A stretch of 64,000 nucleotides of DNA, from assembly GCA_024180945.1 (NCBI GenBank), contig JAKSGN010000005.1, forward strand, positions 2,666,001 through 2,730,000. The letters are read 5' to 3'. The position numbers were made by a program, and so were the translations under genes. Of this stretch, positions 53,928-64,000 are shown in pieces. Positions within the stretch are counted from its first letter, which is position 1. Each line of letters starts with the position of its first letter. The notes under the pieces were generated by a model. It was not told where the DNA came from and did not search any database. It saw only the letters and a program-made list of their open reading frames with translations. The stretch is from Macrophomina tecta (lineage: Eukaryota > Ascomycota > Dothideomycetes > Botryosphaeriales > Botryosphaeriaceae).

Positions 53928-54539
53928 TCAAACCTCGACCACCACACTCTCCGTCTCCCACTCGCCACTCAGGACAGACTCACCCTCGCCCATCCTGGCC
54001 ACGGCGTCCTCACTCACGTCTGCGCCCACCCAAACCGCCCTCCACACACCCCTCGCCACCACCGCCACCTTCCCGCCCTCAGCCCGCTTCAGCGGCACAA
54101 TGGGCTCCCGCAGCACAACCTCCTGCGCGCGGCTCTCGCCGGGCGCCAAGGTGACCAGCGAGTCGGCGCCGGGCGGCAGCTTCCTGCTGACCTTGATGGT
54201 AGCCAGAGGGAGCGGCTCGTGCGCGCCGGCGGCGCGCACCTCGAGGAGGCCGAGCTGGAGAGCGAGCGGGTCGAGGGGCGTGTTCCAGGTGAGGAGTGTG
54301 AGCGGGGAGGAGGGGTGGGTGTTTGTGACAGCGAGGGAGAGGGTGGGCGGGGAGGGGGCAGTCTGGGAGAGCGAGATGTGAAGATGGGAGAGGTTGGGGG
54401 TGTTTTCGCTGTTCTTGTTGTTGCCGGACATGGTGGAGAGGTGAGTGGCCGGCGCGCAAGTGGTATAGTATACGAAGGTTGTAAGGATAAAGATGGCGAG
54501 GGCGGCGGTGAAGAGGGGCCGGCTGGTTCGGTGGCTCAT
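53928..54539 (-). CDS. membrane-anchored protein resembling the deuterolysin propeptide
   Basis: A conserved fungal protein of unknown function, 203 residues from the ATG at 54539. Residues 10-30 (LFTAALAIFILTTFVYYTTC) are a signal anchor. The rest is a beta-rich domain with PPTLSLAVTNTHPSSPLTLL, then NTPLDPLALQLGLLEV, later VTLAPGESRAQEVVL and GVWRAVW. This pattern (VTN, a hydrophobic strand, LDP, then a GES step and a final strand) follows the propeptide of M35 deuterolysins, which reads VTNNGESAIKLFKTGSFLD and LAAGETIEVTFDV in the gene at 56778. No protease part is present. The frame stays open upstream to 54824, so a longer N-terminus is possible. An internal Met at 54431 would remove the anchor. 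The shared-fold reading is inference. Confidence 0.7.
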   Translation of the reverse strand: MSHRTSRPLFTAALAIFILTTFVYYTTCAPATHLSTMSGNNKNSENTPNLSHLHISLSQTAPSPPTLSLAVTNTHPSSPLTLLTWNTPLDPLALQLGLLEVRAAGAHEPLPLATIKVSRKLPPGADSLVTLAPGESRAQEVVLREPIVPLKRAEGGKVAVVARGVWRAVWVGADVSEDAVARMGEGESVLSGEWETESVVVEV

Positions 54540-56777
54540 GGATGTTTGGGGTGTTTGCGAGGTTTGTTGGTCTGCTTCTGGCAAAGGGTTGGTGCGCGGA
54601 GAGGATGAGGCCGGAGGGGCGCAGGGTTGGCAGCTTGAGATGGGAATGCTCGGATACCGGTCAAGTTGCAGTGGGGATTGTTTGTTCTCCGGCTTCACGA
54701 GCTTGTAAATCCGAGGCGATAGACGGTCGTCTCCGAGCGCTGGCGGTTGTCCCTTGCGTCCGTGCGGGCCGTTTGAGATTACCGGATTAAGAATGCGCAG
54801 AGAGAACCAGGCGAGCGGGTTCACTCAGCTTCCAAGTTAGGCTGGGTGAGTAAGTAGAGGTGGTTTGACGCTGAACATGCAGGCAATCGAGATATGCCGT
54901 GTTCGGAGGCTTTCTATTCGCTGGAGGAGGAGCGGTTGGCAGACGAGCTTTCATGGCCGGGGTAGTGGTTGAAGGGTGGCACTGGCGTGCATTCGGCGAG
55001 CTTCTACGAGGAGGCAACTTCCCAGGCTCTCGCTGAGAGGAGGAAGCAAGTCCTGCAGCCGGGATTGGACGGTGGCGCCAACAAGCCTTCTGGGGTAATC
55101 CTTCTAAGCGATGTGACAGCAGCAAAAGACAAGCGGGGCTGATAATGCTGGCGGACAAGCTGTCGAGAAGGCTTGGCGCCAAGCGGGCCAGCAGGAGGGC
55201 TCACCGGAGAAGAGGGCGGAGCGGGTTGAAGCGAGGCTGCGCAATGACGCAGGAAGCGGCCAAAGGAGCAGGTGGTCGGCAGAGGGGAGACAAACAAGCA
55301 CGGTTGGAAGTATGCTTGTTTTGCAGCCGAGTATAAGGTGAGGCTCGTGCGGTGATAGCGGACTGAAGGAGCAGGTGGGCAGGCGCATGAACGGAACGGG
55401 GCCCGAAGCAGCGCAGCACCGGCCGGGGCCGACGCAGGCAAACACGAGGTCCCGGGGTGAAACAGCGTGGCCGGCGAGCTGCCTTTCGCAGCACGCCGTC
55501 CGCGGGTCGCAGTGGCAGAGGGCCATCTGCGCCAAGGGCCAAGCCGGCGCACAGCGGCTTGGCAGCGGCGATTTGGCGCTCATTCGCGCGGGTAAGTTGG
55601 ATAGATTGCACTCATCAGTCCCCGCGGCTTGCGGCGAGTGGCTCCAGCGCACGCGGGCTTGGGCAGGCAGGTGCACGCAGAGGCTGCGGTGTGCTGGACA
55701 CGGCAGCGAGCGACGGGGGCGCCGCGGTGTCCTGGGCCGGGGGAGGGCGGCAGGTGCTGTGTGTCGCTTGCTGGGCGCAGGGCGGCAGCGAAGGAAGAGA
55801 CGCGGCGGCCACGACAAAACGCGGCGGCCAAGCTTCGGGCGACAAGGCTTGACCCGGCCGGCCACCCAACCACTCGGCCTTCTCTGCCTCGCTCGCGGCC
55901 ACCACTGCCGCCCGCCAAGCCTGCACGCACCCGCAAAGCCACGCTAGCAAACTCGCCGGCTACTGCTGGACCCTCGCTCCTGCCTCATCCGGTAACTCTC
56001 GCGTCCATCCTCGTCCTACCTCCACTGCCTCTGATCCAGTTACTGCTTGCTCTTATCGTCGCCATATTACGCCCCGCTCCTGCCGCTGATTGGCTCCGCC
56101 TGCCACTATGCACACCACTTCGCCGTCCTGCCGCCTCTAATGCTTGTCTCGAACCGGGCTTACGATCTACCTCGTGTCTGTGATCGCGGACAGAGCTACG
56201 CCCAAAGCTCGCCTCCTCCGTCGCTAATCTCGACCTACTGTCTCCAAACCACCAAGAAGTCTTGAGTATGCCAACCTGGAGCCAAGGGCAAAGAAGGCCC
56301 GCCACCGCCAAGTGGCCCGCCTGGCAGAGGCGCCGCCAATACGGTCGACGGCAGAGCCCTCTGTCATGTCCGTCTGCTGTACTGGCATGGCACCGCCCGA
56401 TACGGTCACTCGGCTGTAGCATCTGCCACTCGTTCCATGCATGAGTCCTGGAGATTAAGGCCGGCATCCCCGCTCAGAGCCGTGCATCTGATCCGCTCTC
56501 CTGTGGTCGCGACCTCTACACTGCAGCTGCTATCTTGCCGCCGTGATCGTCTCCACACTTGCCATTCTTCCTTCTGTTTTGCGCTTGGCTCCAGAAACAG
56601 CCAAGCCGCCTGATCAGGACACAAGCATCCCGCCTCTATCCATCGAGATGCTCTCTCAACTCTATAAAGAGCACTGGCTTCCCGGCGTTGTTTCGATCTC
56701 CAGCAGCATTCAGCAGCCCAGACCCTCAGCAAAGAGCCTCCTTCTCCAGTCCGCTCAATCACTCTCCATTGTCCAAG
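54540..56777. other. 2.2 kb without a recognised gene
   Basis: GC-rich, with many long frames on all six readings. None has a family signature, and frames overlap each other heavily as expected for GC-rich non-coding DNA. The right end (56.6-56.78 kb) is the promoter and 5' UTR of the deuterolysin gene. Confidence 0.5.
56661..56666 (+). promoter_or_regulatory. TATA box of deuterolysin gene
   Basis: TATAAA in the context CAACTCTATAAAGAGC, 117 nt upstream of the ATG at 56778. CT-rich tracts follow before the start codon. Confidence 0.65.
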
Positions 56778-57999
56778 ATGAAGTTCTTCACTGGTCTTTC
56801 CATTGCCGCCCTGGCCTCGGCCGCTAGCGCCGTCTCCCTCAACCTGAACAAGCGCGACACTCCCCTGGATGTCAAGCTTGAGATGGTCGGCAACACCGAG
56901 GTCAAGGCCACCGTTACCAACAACGGTGAATCTGCCATCAAGCTCTTCAAGACCGGTTCCTTCTTGGACACTGCCGCGGTCGAGAAGGTTGAGATCTACT
57001 CTGCTGGTACGTACCTTTTGCCTGAAACACTGCGTGGAGATGGCTCCCGCTTTCCGAACGCTCCGTCCCGCGCCCCCGTTCCTGTCCTGCATCCCATTAA
57101 CGCCATTTCAGAGTCTCGTGTCGGCTTCGAGGGCGTGCGCCTCCGCACCCTCACCACCGGCCTCAGTGATGATGCCTTCCAGAGCCTCGCTGCTGGCGAG
57201 ACCATCGAGGTTACCTTTGACGTTGGTACCACCCACAACCTGAGCTCCGGTGGCGCTTTCGACCTCCTTTCCCAGGGTGCCATCCCCTACGCCGAGGCCG
57301 ATTCCACCGAGATCACCGGTGCTCTGTCCTACATCAGCAACAAGATCACCGCCAACATCAACGGCGCTGAGGCGGAGAAGGTCCGCCGTGACTTCTCCGC
57401 CAAGGTCAAGCGTACTGCTCTTCAGAGCGACTGCACCAGCTCTCGTGGCACTGCCACCCGCACTGCTCTCACCAACTGCCGCAGCCTGGCTCTCCGTGCC
57501 TCCAGCGCCGCTGTCTCTGGTTCTTCCACCAAGTTCAGCGAGTACTTCAAGACCACTTCTTCCAGCACCCGCAGCGCCGTCGCCGCCACCTTCTCCAGGG
57601 CTGCTGCTGAGTGCGGCAGCACCACCGGCGGTGCCTCCGACTACTACTGCACTGATGTCTACGGATACTGCGAGAGCAACGTCCTGGCCTACACCATCCC
57701 GTCGCAGGCCATCATGGTCAACTGCCCTCTGTACTACAGCGCTCTCCCTGCTCTTTCCAGCACTTGCCACGCCCAGGACCAGGCCACCACTACCCTTCAC
57801 GAGAGCACTCACCTTACCTCTGTCAAGGGCACTGATGACCTTGGCTACGGCTACAGCGCTGCTACCAGGCTCTCCACCAGCCAGGCTCTGAACAACGCCG
57901 ACACGTATGCTTTGTACGCCAACGGTATGTCAACACTACCCTTTACGCTCCAAACCAATCTGCTGACAGATCAATACAGCAATCTACGCTGGCTGCTAA
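56778..57999 (+). CDS. deuterolysin (neutral protease 2, M35 metalloprotease)
   Basis: A secreted zinc endopeptidase of the aspzincin group. Exons 56778-57006, 57112-57924 and 57980-57999 give 353 residues, normal for the family. The signal peptide is MKFFTGLSIAALASAASAVS. The propeptide (to about residue 175) ends near a basic site, KVRRDFSAKVKR, typical for kexin cleavage. The mature domain has the paired Cys pattern and the active site HESTH (residues 306-310), with the third ligand Asp319 in GTDDLGYGY. The last exon codes only AIYAGC, the conserved end. The first intron is 105 nt and has no stop, so a read-through form would insert 35 residues in frame. I prefer splicing because the insert has no family counterpart and has good GTACGT and TTTCAG ends. 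Confidence 0.95.
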
Positions 58000-59030
58000 A
58001 TGCATCATCTGGGCTGCACATAAAACACGAAAGCTGCTCAAGCCTCGCTCCTTGGCTTCCCGGCCGCAAAACTTATACTCCCCCAATTTCTTCCTTTCCA
58101 CATTTGCCTGCAATCGAGCAATCGAGCATTGCGCTGTTCAGGCTTTTGTATATAGTTTGGTAGATTGTGCAATGCTACAGATGTTGATGACCGGTCATTT
58201 CAATCCGATGCTTTCATTTCAGCTGACATGTGAAATTTTAACAATTACGCCTTGTGGAATGTCCTCGTACACTAATGTTAGTATCTCATCCGCATGCCTC
58301 GGTCCACAGCAACTCCTATCGAGTCGTAGCAATCACCCATCTAATCGCTCATTGACGATCTTTTTTTTTTTGGTTTGGGTTGGGAAGGTCTGTGTGTGTT
58401 AAGGAACGGAGTTGCAGCAACCCATGCTGTGCAAGGAGCCTTGCTGCATGAGACCCCTGCATTATCTGAGATTCGCTACGAAGGTTTCTTACCCCGTGGC
58501 TTAATGAGACTTGATCGCATCAAGTTTCGCCGCTCGGCGCCTTATGCCAGAATCTTCTCGTAGCCCCGGGCTTCCAGGAATAAGTTAGCCTCGTGCTCAT
58601 CATACGCTAGCAACTTTTTGTTGTTCCATCACGCAAGACAACCAGCCCATACTTGTGCAATAAAAGAGTGCAAGACCTGCATTCACCCGAGACCAAACAT
58701 AGACCGGTGAAGCCCCGACTTTGCGCACTTACCAACTGCTCTTACACCCTGCCTTCCACAGCGCGACTTTGATGGAAAGCCTTCCCGTTTGTCTTGAGAT
58801 CAGTTCTCAACGATGATGGTTGAAATGTTAGACAAAGAATGATCATCTCCTATTTCCTCCCCTTCACTGTCCACTGTCTCCCTGTTTATCTTGTGTAACC
58901 GTCGCTCTCCACCAGCTCTAGACCAACGCACAATTGTTGATCTACTCTCCAAGTGTCCGGTCTCATTCTATTGTTTTGACATTCGTCTGCCTTTCTCCGC
59001 GACGAAGACGAAGCTGTGAGGCTTGAGATA
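58000..59030. other. 1 kb intergenic, no gene recognised
   Basis: Holds the 3' flank of the deuterolysin gene and a CT-rich promoter region before 59031. No coding sequence is supported. Confidence 0.6.
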
Positions 59031-60859
59031 ATGATCGAAGATGCCACCCAGCCAGCTGCTCACATGGCAGCCATCCCGACCATGGCCACTGAGCGAAGCG
59101 ATGTTTATAATGACAAGGCTGCCAGCAATATAGACGACCTATTCTCACTGGGCCAGTCGCCTGTTCTGCAGCAGAGCCAACAATCACCACCAGAACGCCC
59201 GGCCCATACATCCATCGCACAGCTCACCGAACAAGAGCTCGGGGCTCTCCTCGCCGCACACTCCGCCACACCACCTCCCTTTCAAACAATCGACCCCTCC
59301 GCCCTCAACTCACCAGCGCCAATGACCGACCTCTCCTCCACTGACAACGCAACAACCCACACCTCCCCTCCCTCTACCTTCCACCCCGAAGACTTTCCCC
59401 TCTTTGCCGACCAGAACCATCCTTCCTCTCTATCCTGCGGCCTAACCGCCGGCTTCCCACCGAGCACTCACCAGCTCAGCTTCCAGCCCCCCAGCTCCGT
59501 CTTCAGCGAACCCTCGCTCGACTTTTTCTCCTCCCTCCCGACAACCGAGGACGTCCCGCCGCCGCCGCACACCCATCAACACCAACAACATCCCGCCCTC
59601 GCCCGCGCCCACTCCCAACCACCCGAAGACGTCGGCCCGCCACATACCCACCACCACCACCACCCGCACCACCTTGTCCTCGGACCGCCCTCCCAGCAAC
59701 AAAACCACCAACGCTACACCTCCGCCCCAACCTCACCCACCTTCCGCTCCCACCCCAATTCACACACGCACCCCGCTGCCCCGCCCGTCCTCACCTTCCA
59801 CCGCGCATCGGGCCATTACCTGGGCGAGCCGCGGGGCGCGAGACATCCGTTTCCTACTGCTGCTACCGGGGTCGGTGACGGTGGTACTGGTGGAATAGTG
59901 CCGCATCCGTTTACGCAGCTGTGGCAGCGTGCAGAGGAAAGTAGTGGTGGTGGTGGTGGTGGTGGTGGTGGCACGGGACATCCCCCGCCCCGGCATCGTC
60001 AGCACCAGAGGGGCAGGAGCGCGGGAAGCGGAGCTCAGCAGCAGCAGCAGCAGCAGATCGGTGGCAGCGATTGGCGCGCGGGGAGTCGGGCGCATCCGTA
60101 CGAGCGGAGTGGCGGGGTGAGGAGGGCAGGGGCAGGGGTGGGTGGAGGAGGCGGACCGACGTCGGCGCCGACGGGGAGGCTGGGCGGGGGCCGGGCTGCG
60201 GGCGCTGGTGGCGGTGGCGGGCAGGCACAGCCGGGGACTGTGGGGGGCGGTGAGGAGGGCGAGGTGGAGTGGAGGTTTGCGCGGAGGAGCGAGGCGTCGA
60301 CGCTGGTGTTGGGGATACACGGGCATATTGAGCGGCTGAGGCGGGAGTGCGAGGGGATGAGCGAGTTTGTGAGGAGGGGCTTTGAGGATGAGAGGGAGAA
60401 GGGAGAGGCGGGCAGGGAGTTGGAGAGGTGAGTCTTGCTTCTGGGTGCGTTTGCTGTCATTGCGAGATGGACGGAGACGAAGCTGATGCGGTTGCTGTGT
60501 TTCTAGGAAAAGGCTGGAGAAACGCAACAAAAATTTCGAAGTAGTGGAGCTGGACGAACCGTTGGAGCCGCTTCCGCTTTCTCTTCCGCTGGAATCCGGG
60601 CTTAATGATGCACCGTGGGATGTGCCGACTAGTGGCCGGGACATTAGGGGTCTTGATCGTGAGTACTCACGAGTGATCCATTTCCATGATTGTTTTGGGG
60701 CTTCTAATACTAACTTTCAATTCAGATGGCTCTGTCACCGCTCTACTCGACGTGTACAGCATACCATTCCAGCAAGACATGTTCTTGTCTCAAAAGAAGG
60801 AACTTTTTCTCAGGTTCATTGGGGCAAATCGGGCGCTTATGCATCGTGTGCTTGATTGA
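59031..60859 (+). CDS. low-complexity protein of unknown function
   Basis: I do not recognise this family. Exons 59031-60427, 60507-60658 and 60726-60859 give 560 residues, with good GTGAGT donors and CTAG/TTCAG acceptors. The N-terminal two thirds is disordered: Ser/Pro/Thr-rich with His-rich runs (HTHQHQQHP, HTHHHHHPHH), a Gly run of about ten residues, a Gln run and Arg/Gly-rich stretches. The C-terminal third is more ordered. It begins EWRFARRSEASTLVLGIHGH, continues as a short coiled coil (IERLRRECEGMSEFVRRGF), and ends with VTALLDVYSIPFQQDMFLSQ and a helical stretch to NRALMHRVLD. It could be a nuclear or RNA-binding regulator, but nothing is diagnostic. The triplet runs may vary in length between strains. 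Confidence 0.72.
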
Positions 60860-62566
60860 GAGAATACGTCTAGTTGGTGGGCAAGTCTCAGAGAGCGGTT
60901 CGTTACAAATTTTGGAGTTGAAACAAGAGAAACATGGATATCTGCTCAGTGATTGGTGCGGAAAGAATTCACCTTATTCACCTTATTCAATGCGGCGTAA
61001 GGGCCGCCCTAGCTCAGCGTCGGGTCGTCTACTCCGCTGTTCCTGTGAGCAGCGCGGCAATCTCAGCGACTGATAGAGGAGACAGACTATCCCAATCCCT
61101 AGGACTCCCATCGACAAGGCAGATGGGCTGGACTTACAAGACAAGTTGTCTTAAAGTTTCGGTCTCGGGCGTCTTTATTTGTCATGTCTTGCTTAGTGTG
61201 AGCACTGGCCTATCCGCGTTTGATTTTTCTTGACGCAAGCCCAGATCAAGAAACCGGCAGGCTCGTATGGTCGAGCTTCCGGCCACTCCGCTGGTGATGC
61301 GACAATGCACGCGAGGTGCAGTGGCCGGCATCTGGGCCGAGATGGCGTTACTAACGGAGGCGAGTTGTGGGCGCCAGTACACACCAAATCCGGCTCTCAC
61401 TATCCTTATTTTTCTTTTTCAGATATGTGAGGCTCAAAAGTACGTGAAAATGATGACCGGCCACATGCACTATGCATGTAGGATTTGTCCGTGTTAGAAT
61501 ACGACGCTGCTCGCTGCCAGGCCAAGGTGCGCTCCGCCTTGGGCTCTTAGTTTATGATCATGCGGATGGGAGACAGTCACAATGAAGGTAACAACTAATA
61601 GGCTGGTTTGCTTTGTTTCAAACAAGTCATTCATAGTTACCGCCGACTTATATTAGGATGAGGTCACAGCTGACGCCAGACTGCAAGCTACGTCTCTTCG
61701 TGAGCCTACATTACTGCTACCACTGTATCTCGACCTCGCGCCCACCAGCGCTCCCAGTGCATAGCACGATGCATGGCTTCAATAAACCCGCATTATTGTA
61801 CCTTGATCCAGCAATCTCTACGGAAATTGAGAATCCGGATCTCGTTGGTCGGCCGAGGGGGAACTTCGGATGCCGAGGGTCAACCTCGACTCTACTAACT
61901 GTGTCGGTTGCATACATTTTATTGGCAAGCCAGTGATGCGCACGGTTACCGATTTTAAGGCAACCTATTTTTTACGACTCGACGGTCTACTGTTGCTTGC
62001 GCACACGGCACCCTGACAGCGGACGCTGCTAACGATGGCTCGCAAATCGCAAAGAGTGTCAATGAATAACAACGAATCTAGCCATATCGCCTCGACTGTA
62101 ATAGCAAATATTTTTAGATGTTTAGTGAAGAAGCCCTCCTTTACTCCGCATCACGTCGGCACAGATATCAGTGGAGGCTTTTGACATGGCCCTCGAGGAG
62201 TTATGTGTTGCGTGCAGTTACTTCCACAAAGGGCATTCCGCCGCCATGAGAGGCACCATGTGGAGAGCTCCATTTAATGCTAGCTTTGCGATTGTTGCAT
62301 ACGAAGAAGCTGACTCGCAGAGGCAGGGGCGAAAGGGCTTGGCCCCAAAGCTCGAGTCTCTCGAACGACATTATCAGATCCACCAGCTGGTGTCATAGCA
62401 GCTTGGACTACATCCTGGCTTGGTGAAAAGCAGAAGCTGGTCATCAGAAGCGGGCTCCCACTATTTCTCAGGGATGCCGACGTCACCGCTGTGGCAGCTA
62501 CAAAATAAATACACAGGAAGAGCCGTACAAACACTACTCGCACACAGCCACTTTGCTCACTCAAAG
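60860..62566. other. 1.7 kb without a recognised gene
   Basis: Holds the 3' flank of the low-complexity protein gene and the upstream region of the carboxylesterase gene. Short frames up to 132 codons have no signature. No repeats stand out. Confidence 0.5.
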
Positions 62567-64000
62567 ATGAAACTATCGCCTCGTTACCTTCTGTTGCTAA
62601 CACAGCTTGCCGGACACGTCGCGGCACTCCCAGCAGCGGGTCAGCGGACGCCGTCAGTGGATATCGAGAATGGAACAATCATCGGCATCCACAACCATGT
62701 CTATGACCAGGACCTCTTCCTTGGCATCCCTTTTGCGCAGGCCCCCATTGGAGAGCGTCGCTTCGACCTCCCACACCCCATCAATGCCAAATGGAACGAT
62801 CCTCTGCGAGCAACGTCGTACGGCCCAGCTTGCAAGGGGTACTCGCTGAACCTCGAAGGCTTCGACCAGAAGGGTTTCCCGCTCCCAAGGAGCGAGGACT
62901 GCCTTACTTTGAACATTGTGCGACCGGCCATGGCAGGCAACAGCAGCGGGCGGGAGGCAGGGCAGCTTCTTCCGGTTCTTGTCTGGATCTACGGCGGCGG
63001 CTTCCAGGACGGCAGCAGCCGGGACGAGCGGTACAACATGTCCACCCTTGTCTCAACCTCGGTGGAGATGGGCTCACCGATCCTCGGCGTCACCTTGAAC
63101 TACCGTGTGGCGGGCTGGGGTTTCTTGGGCGGCGCCGAGATCCTCGAGGCCGGGCTGGCCAATATCGGGGTCCACGACCAACGACTGGCCCTGCAGTGGC
63201 TGCGCGAGAACATCGCCGCATTCGGCGGCGACCCCGACAGGGTCACAATCCAGGGCGAGTCGGCGGGCGGCAATTCTGTTGCCCTCCACCTGCGCGGATA
63301 CGCGGGCCAGAGCAGCGACCGGCCCTTCCGCGCAGCCATTATGGAGAGCGCCGGTCCGCCAATCGGGCACCCATCTGGCCCATCGGAGGCCATGGAAAAC
63401 ATGTACCGGGAGGTGCTGGAGGCGATGGAATGCTCGAACGCGCCCGACCACGTTGCATGCTTGCGGTCTGCGTCCGCAGAGGCACTGGGCGGCATTTTTT
63501 CGACGCAAAATTGGGGCAATCCCGGGTATATGGCGGACGGAAGGATTCTCTTTCAGAACACCTCGATGCGTGACGGAGACTTCGCACGGGTCCCGTTGCT
63601 TATCGGCACAAACCAGGTCGAGGGGACCACGTTCATGCGCCAGGCGAAGGTAATGGCGAACACGACCGCCGATATTGCGGATTTCCTGGCGCCAAGAGCG
63701 GGCAAGGCGTCGAGCCAGATAATCAGCTCATTGGTTCAGGAATATCTGAATTTAAATATGACAGAAGAGCTTGGGCCGGTGCGCCCTGATGCGTATGGAG
63801 CAATGTTCGGCCACGCGTCTCTCGCCCTCGCCGACGTTCTCTTTGATGCGCGGAAAAGGCTCCTGGCTGAGACGTGGAGTCGATACGACGTGCCCGTCTA
63901 CAGCTACCGTTTCAAGACCATCCCAGCTGGGATTTCACCCGAAGAGCTAGGCGCGACGCATTTCCAGGAAGTTGCGTTCGTCTTCCGCAACAAGGAAGGC
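62567..64000 (+). CDS. secreted type-B carboxylesterase/lipase, 3' end outside window
   Basis: An alpha/beta-hydrolase of the carboxylesterase type-B (COesterase) family, likely acting on lipids or esters outside the cell. The open frame from 62567 runs to the window edge: 478 residues without a stop, compared with a usual 540-580. A signal peptide (MKLSPRYLLLLTQLAGHVAA) starts it. Family blocks follow in order: FLGIPFAQAPIGERRFDLP, SEDCLTLNIVRP (with its disulphide Cys), LVWIYGGGFQDGS for the oxyanion hole, then NYRVAGWGFLGG. The nucleophile elbow VTIQGESAGGNSV gives Ser232, followed by FRAAIMESAGPP. The acid is expected near GTNQVEGTTF; the His lies beyond 64000. The shorter frames listed across this region are in the wrong phase. 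No intron is needed so far. Confidence 0.92.
   Translation, partial: MKLSPRYLLLLTQLAGHVAALPAAGQRTPSVDIENGTIIGIHNHVYDQDLFLGIPFAQAPIGERRFDLPHPINAKWNDPLRATSYGPACKGYSLNLEGFDQKGFPLPRSEDCLTLNIVRPAMAGNSSGREAGQLLPVLVWIYGGGFQDGSSRDERYNMSTLVSTSVEMGSPILGVTLNYRVAGWGFLGGAEILEAGLANIGVHDQRLALQWLRENIAAFGGDPDRVTIQGESAGGNSVALHLRGYAGQSSDRPFRAAIMESAGPPIGHPSGPSEAMENMYREVLEAMECSNAPDHVACLRSASAEALGGIFSTQNWGNPGYMADGRILFQNTSMRDGDFARVPLLIGTNQVEGTTFMRQAKVMANTTADIADFLAPRAGKASSQIISSLVQEYLNLNMTEELGPVRPDAYGAMFGHASLALADVLFDARKRLLAETWSRYDVPVYSYRFKTIPAGISPEELGATHFQEVAFVFRNKEG

Noticed and set aside
54540..56777. Several 100-250 codon frames on both strands
   Set aside because: They overlap in all phases in GC-rich DNA, give Arg/Ala/Pro-rich translations and show no motifs or splice logic.
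57007..57111. In-frame reading through the first deuterolysin intron
   Set aside because: The 105 nt keep the frame open, but the encoded 35 residues have no place in M35 proteins, and the ends are good splice sites.
62791..63573. 260-codon frame inside the carboxylesterase region
   Set aside because: The correct frame, starting at 62567, carries all esterase motifs and stays open to the window edge. The 260-codon frame is a GC-rich shadow.

Overview
This 64 kb window is nuclear DNA of a filamentous ascomycete (Pezizomycotina). The gene families suggest Dothideomycetes, but that placement is inference. Genes carry short GT-AG introns of about 50-120 nt, some with visible CTAAC-type branch sites. 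Both strands are used without operons, and two serine tRNA genes contain introns. Decayed HET, HsbA and sugar-transporter copies, plus stop codons of the C-to-T or G-to-A kind in relics, fit a genome that has experienced RIP-like mutation.

Layout. 1-4.2 kb: a frameshifted HsbA-like gene, mitochondrial glutamyl-tRNA synthetase, and ATG16. 5.1 kb: an intron-containing tRNA-Ser(CGA). 6.4-10.5 kb: a heme-oxygenase-like membrane protein and an unrecognised coiled-coil protein. 11-15 kb: three neighbouring mitochondrial translation genes (mL38, an IF-3 like AIM23, uL4m), then a farnesylation-motif class A DnaJ. 16.9-26 kb: a gene-poor accessory stretch with a second tRNA-Ser(CGA), a 40-bp inverted repeat bounding about 6.4 kb, and a zf-His_Me-endonuclease-like gene broken by a complete hAT transposon with perfect 21-bp TIRs and an 8-bp target duplication. 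26.7-34.3 kb: one intact sugar transporter, a 3 kb empty stretch, OPT and HET relics, and a second, heavily mutated sugar transporter.

35-51 kb is core genome: phospholipase D, cyanase with an added presequence, a C2H2 zinc-finger protein, DNA ligase IV, an IRS4/TAX4-type EH protein and a medium-chain reductase. 51-64 kb: a Tc1/mariner relic, a 51-residue peptide gene with two CTVM motifs (the last one a true C-terminal CaaX box), a membrane protein resembling the propeptide of deuterolysin beside a full deuterolysin gene, a low-complexity protein, and a secreted type-B carboxylesterase that runs off the right edge.

The most interesting items are the double-CTVM peptide (a candidate lipopeptide pheromone precursor), the 40-bp inverted repeats around the disrupted endonuclease-like gene, and the orphan deuterolysin-propeptide-like protein near its possible partner. 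Exon coordinates were read by eye from splice signals, frame continuity and family conservation, with no alignment run. Exon sums of all intact spliced genes are divisible by three.
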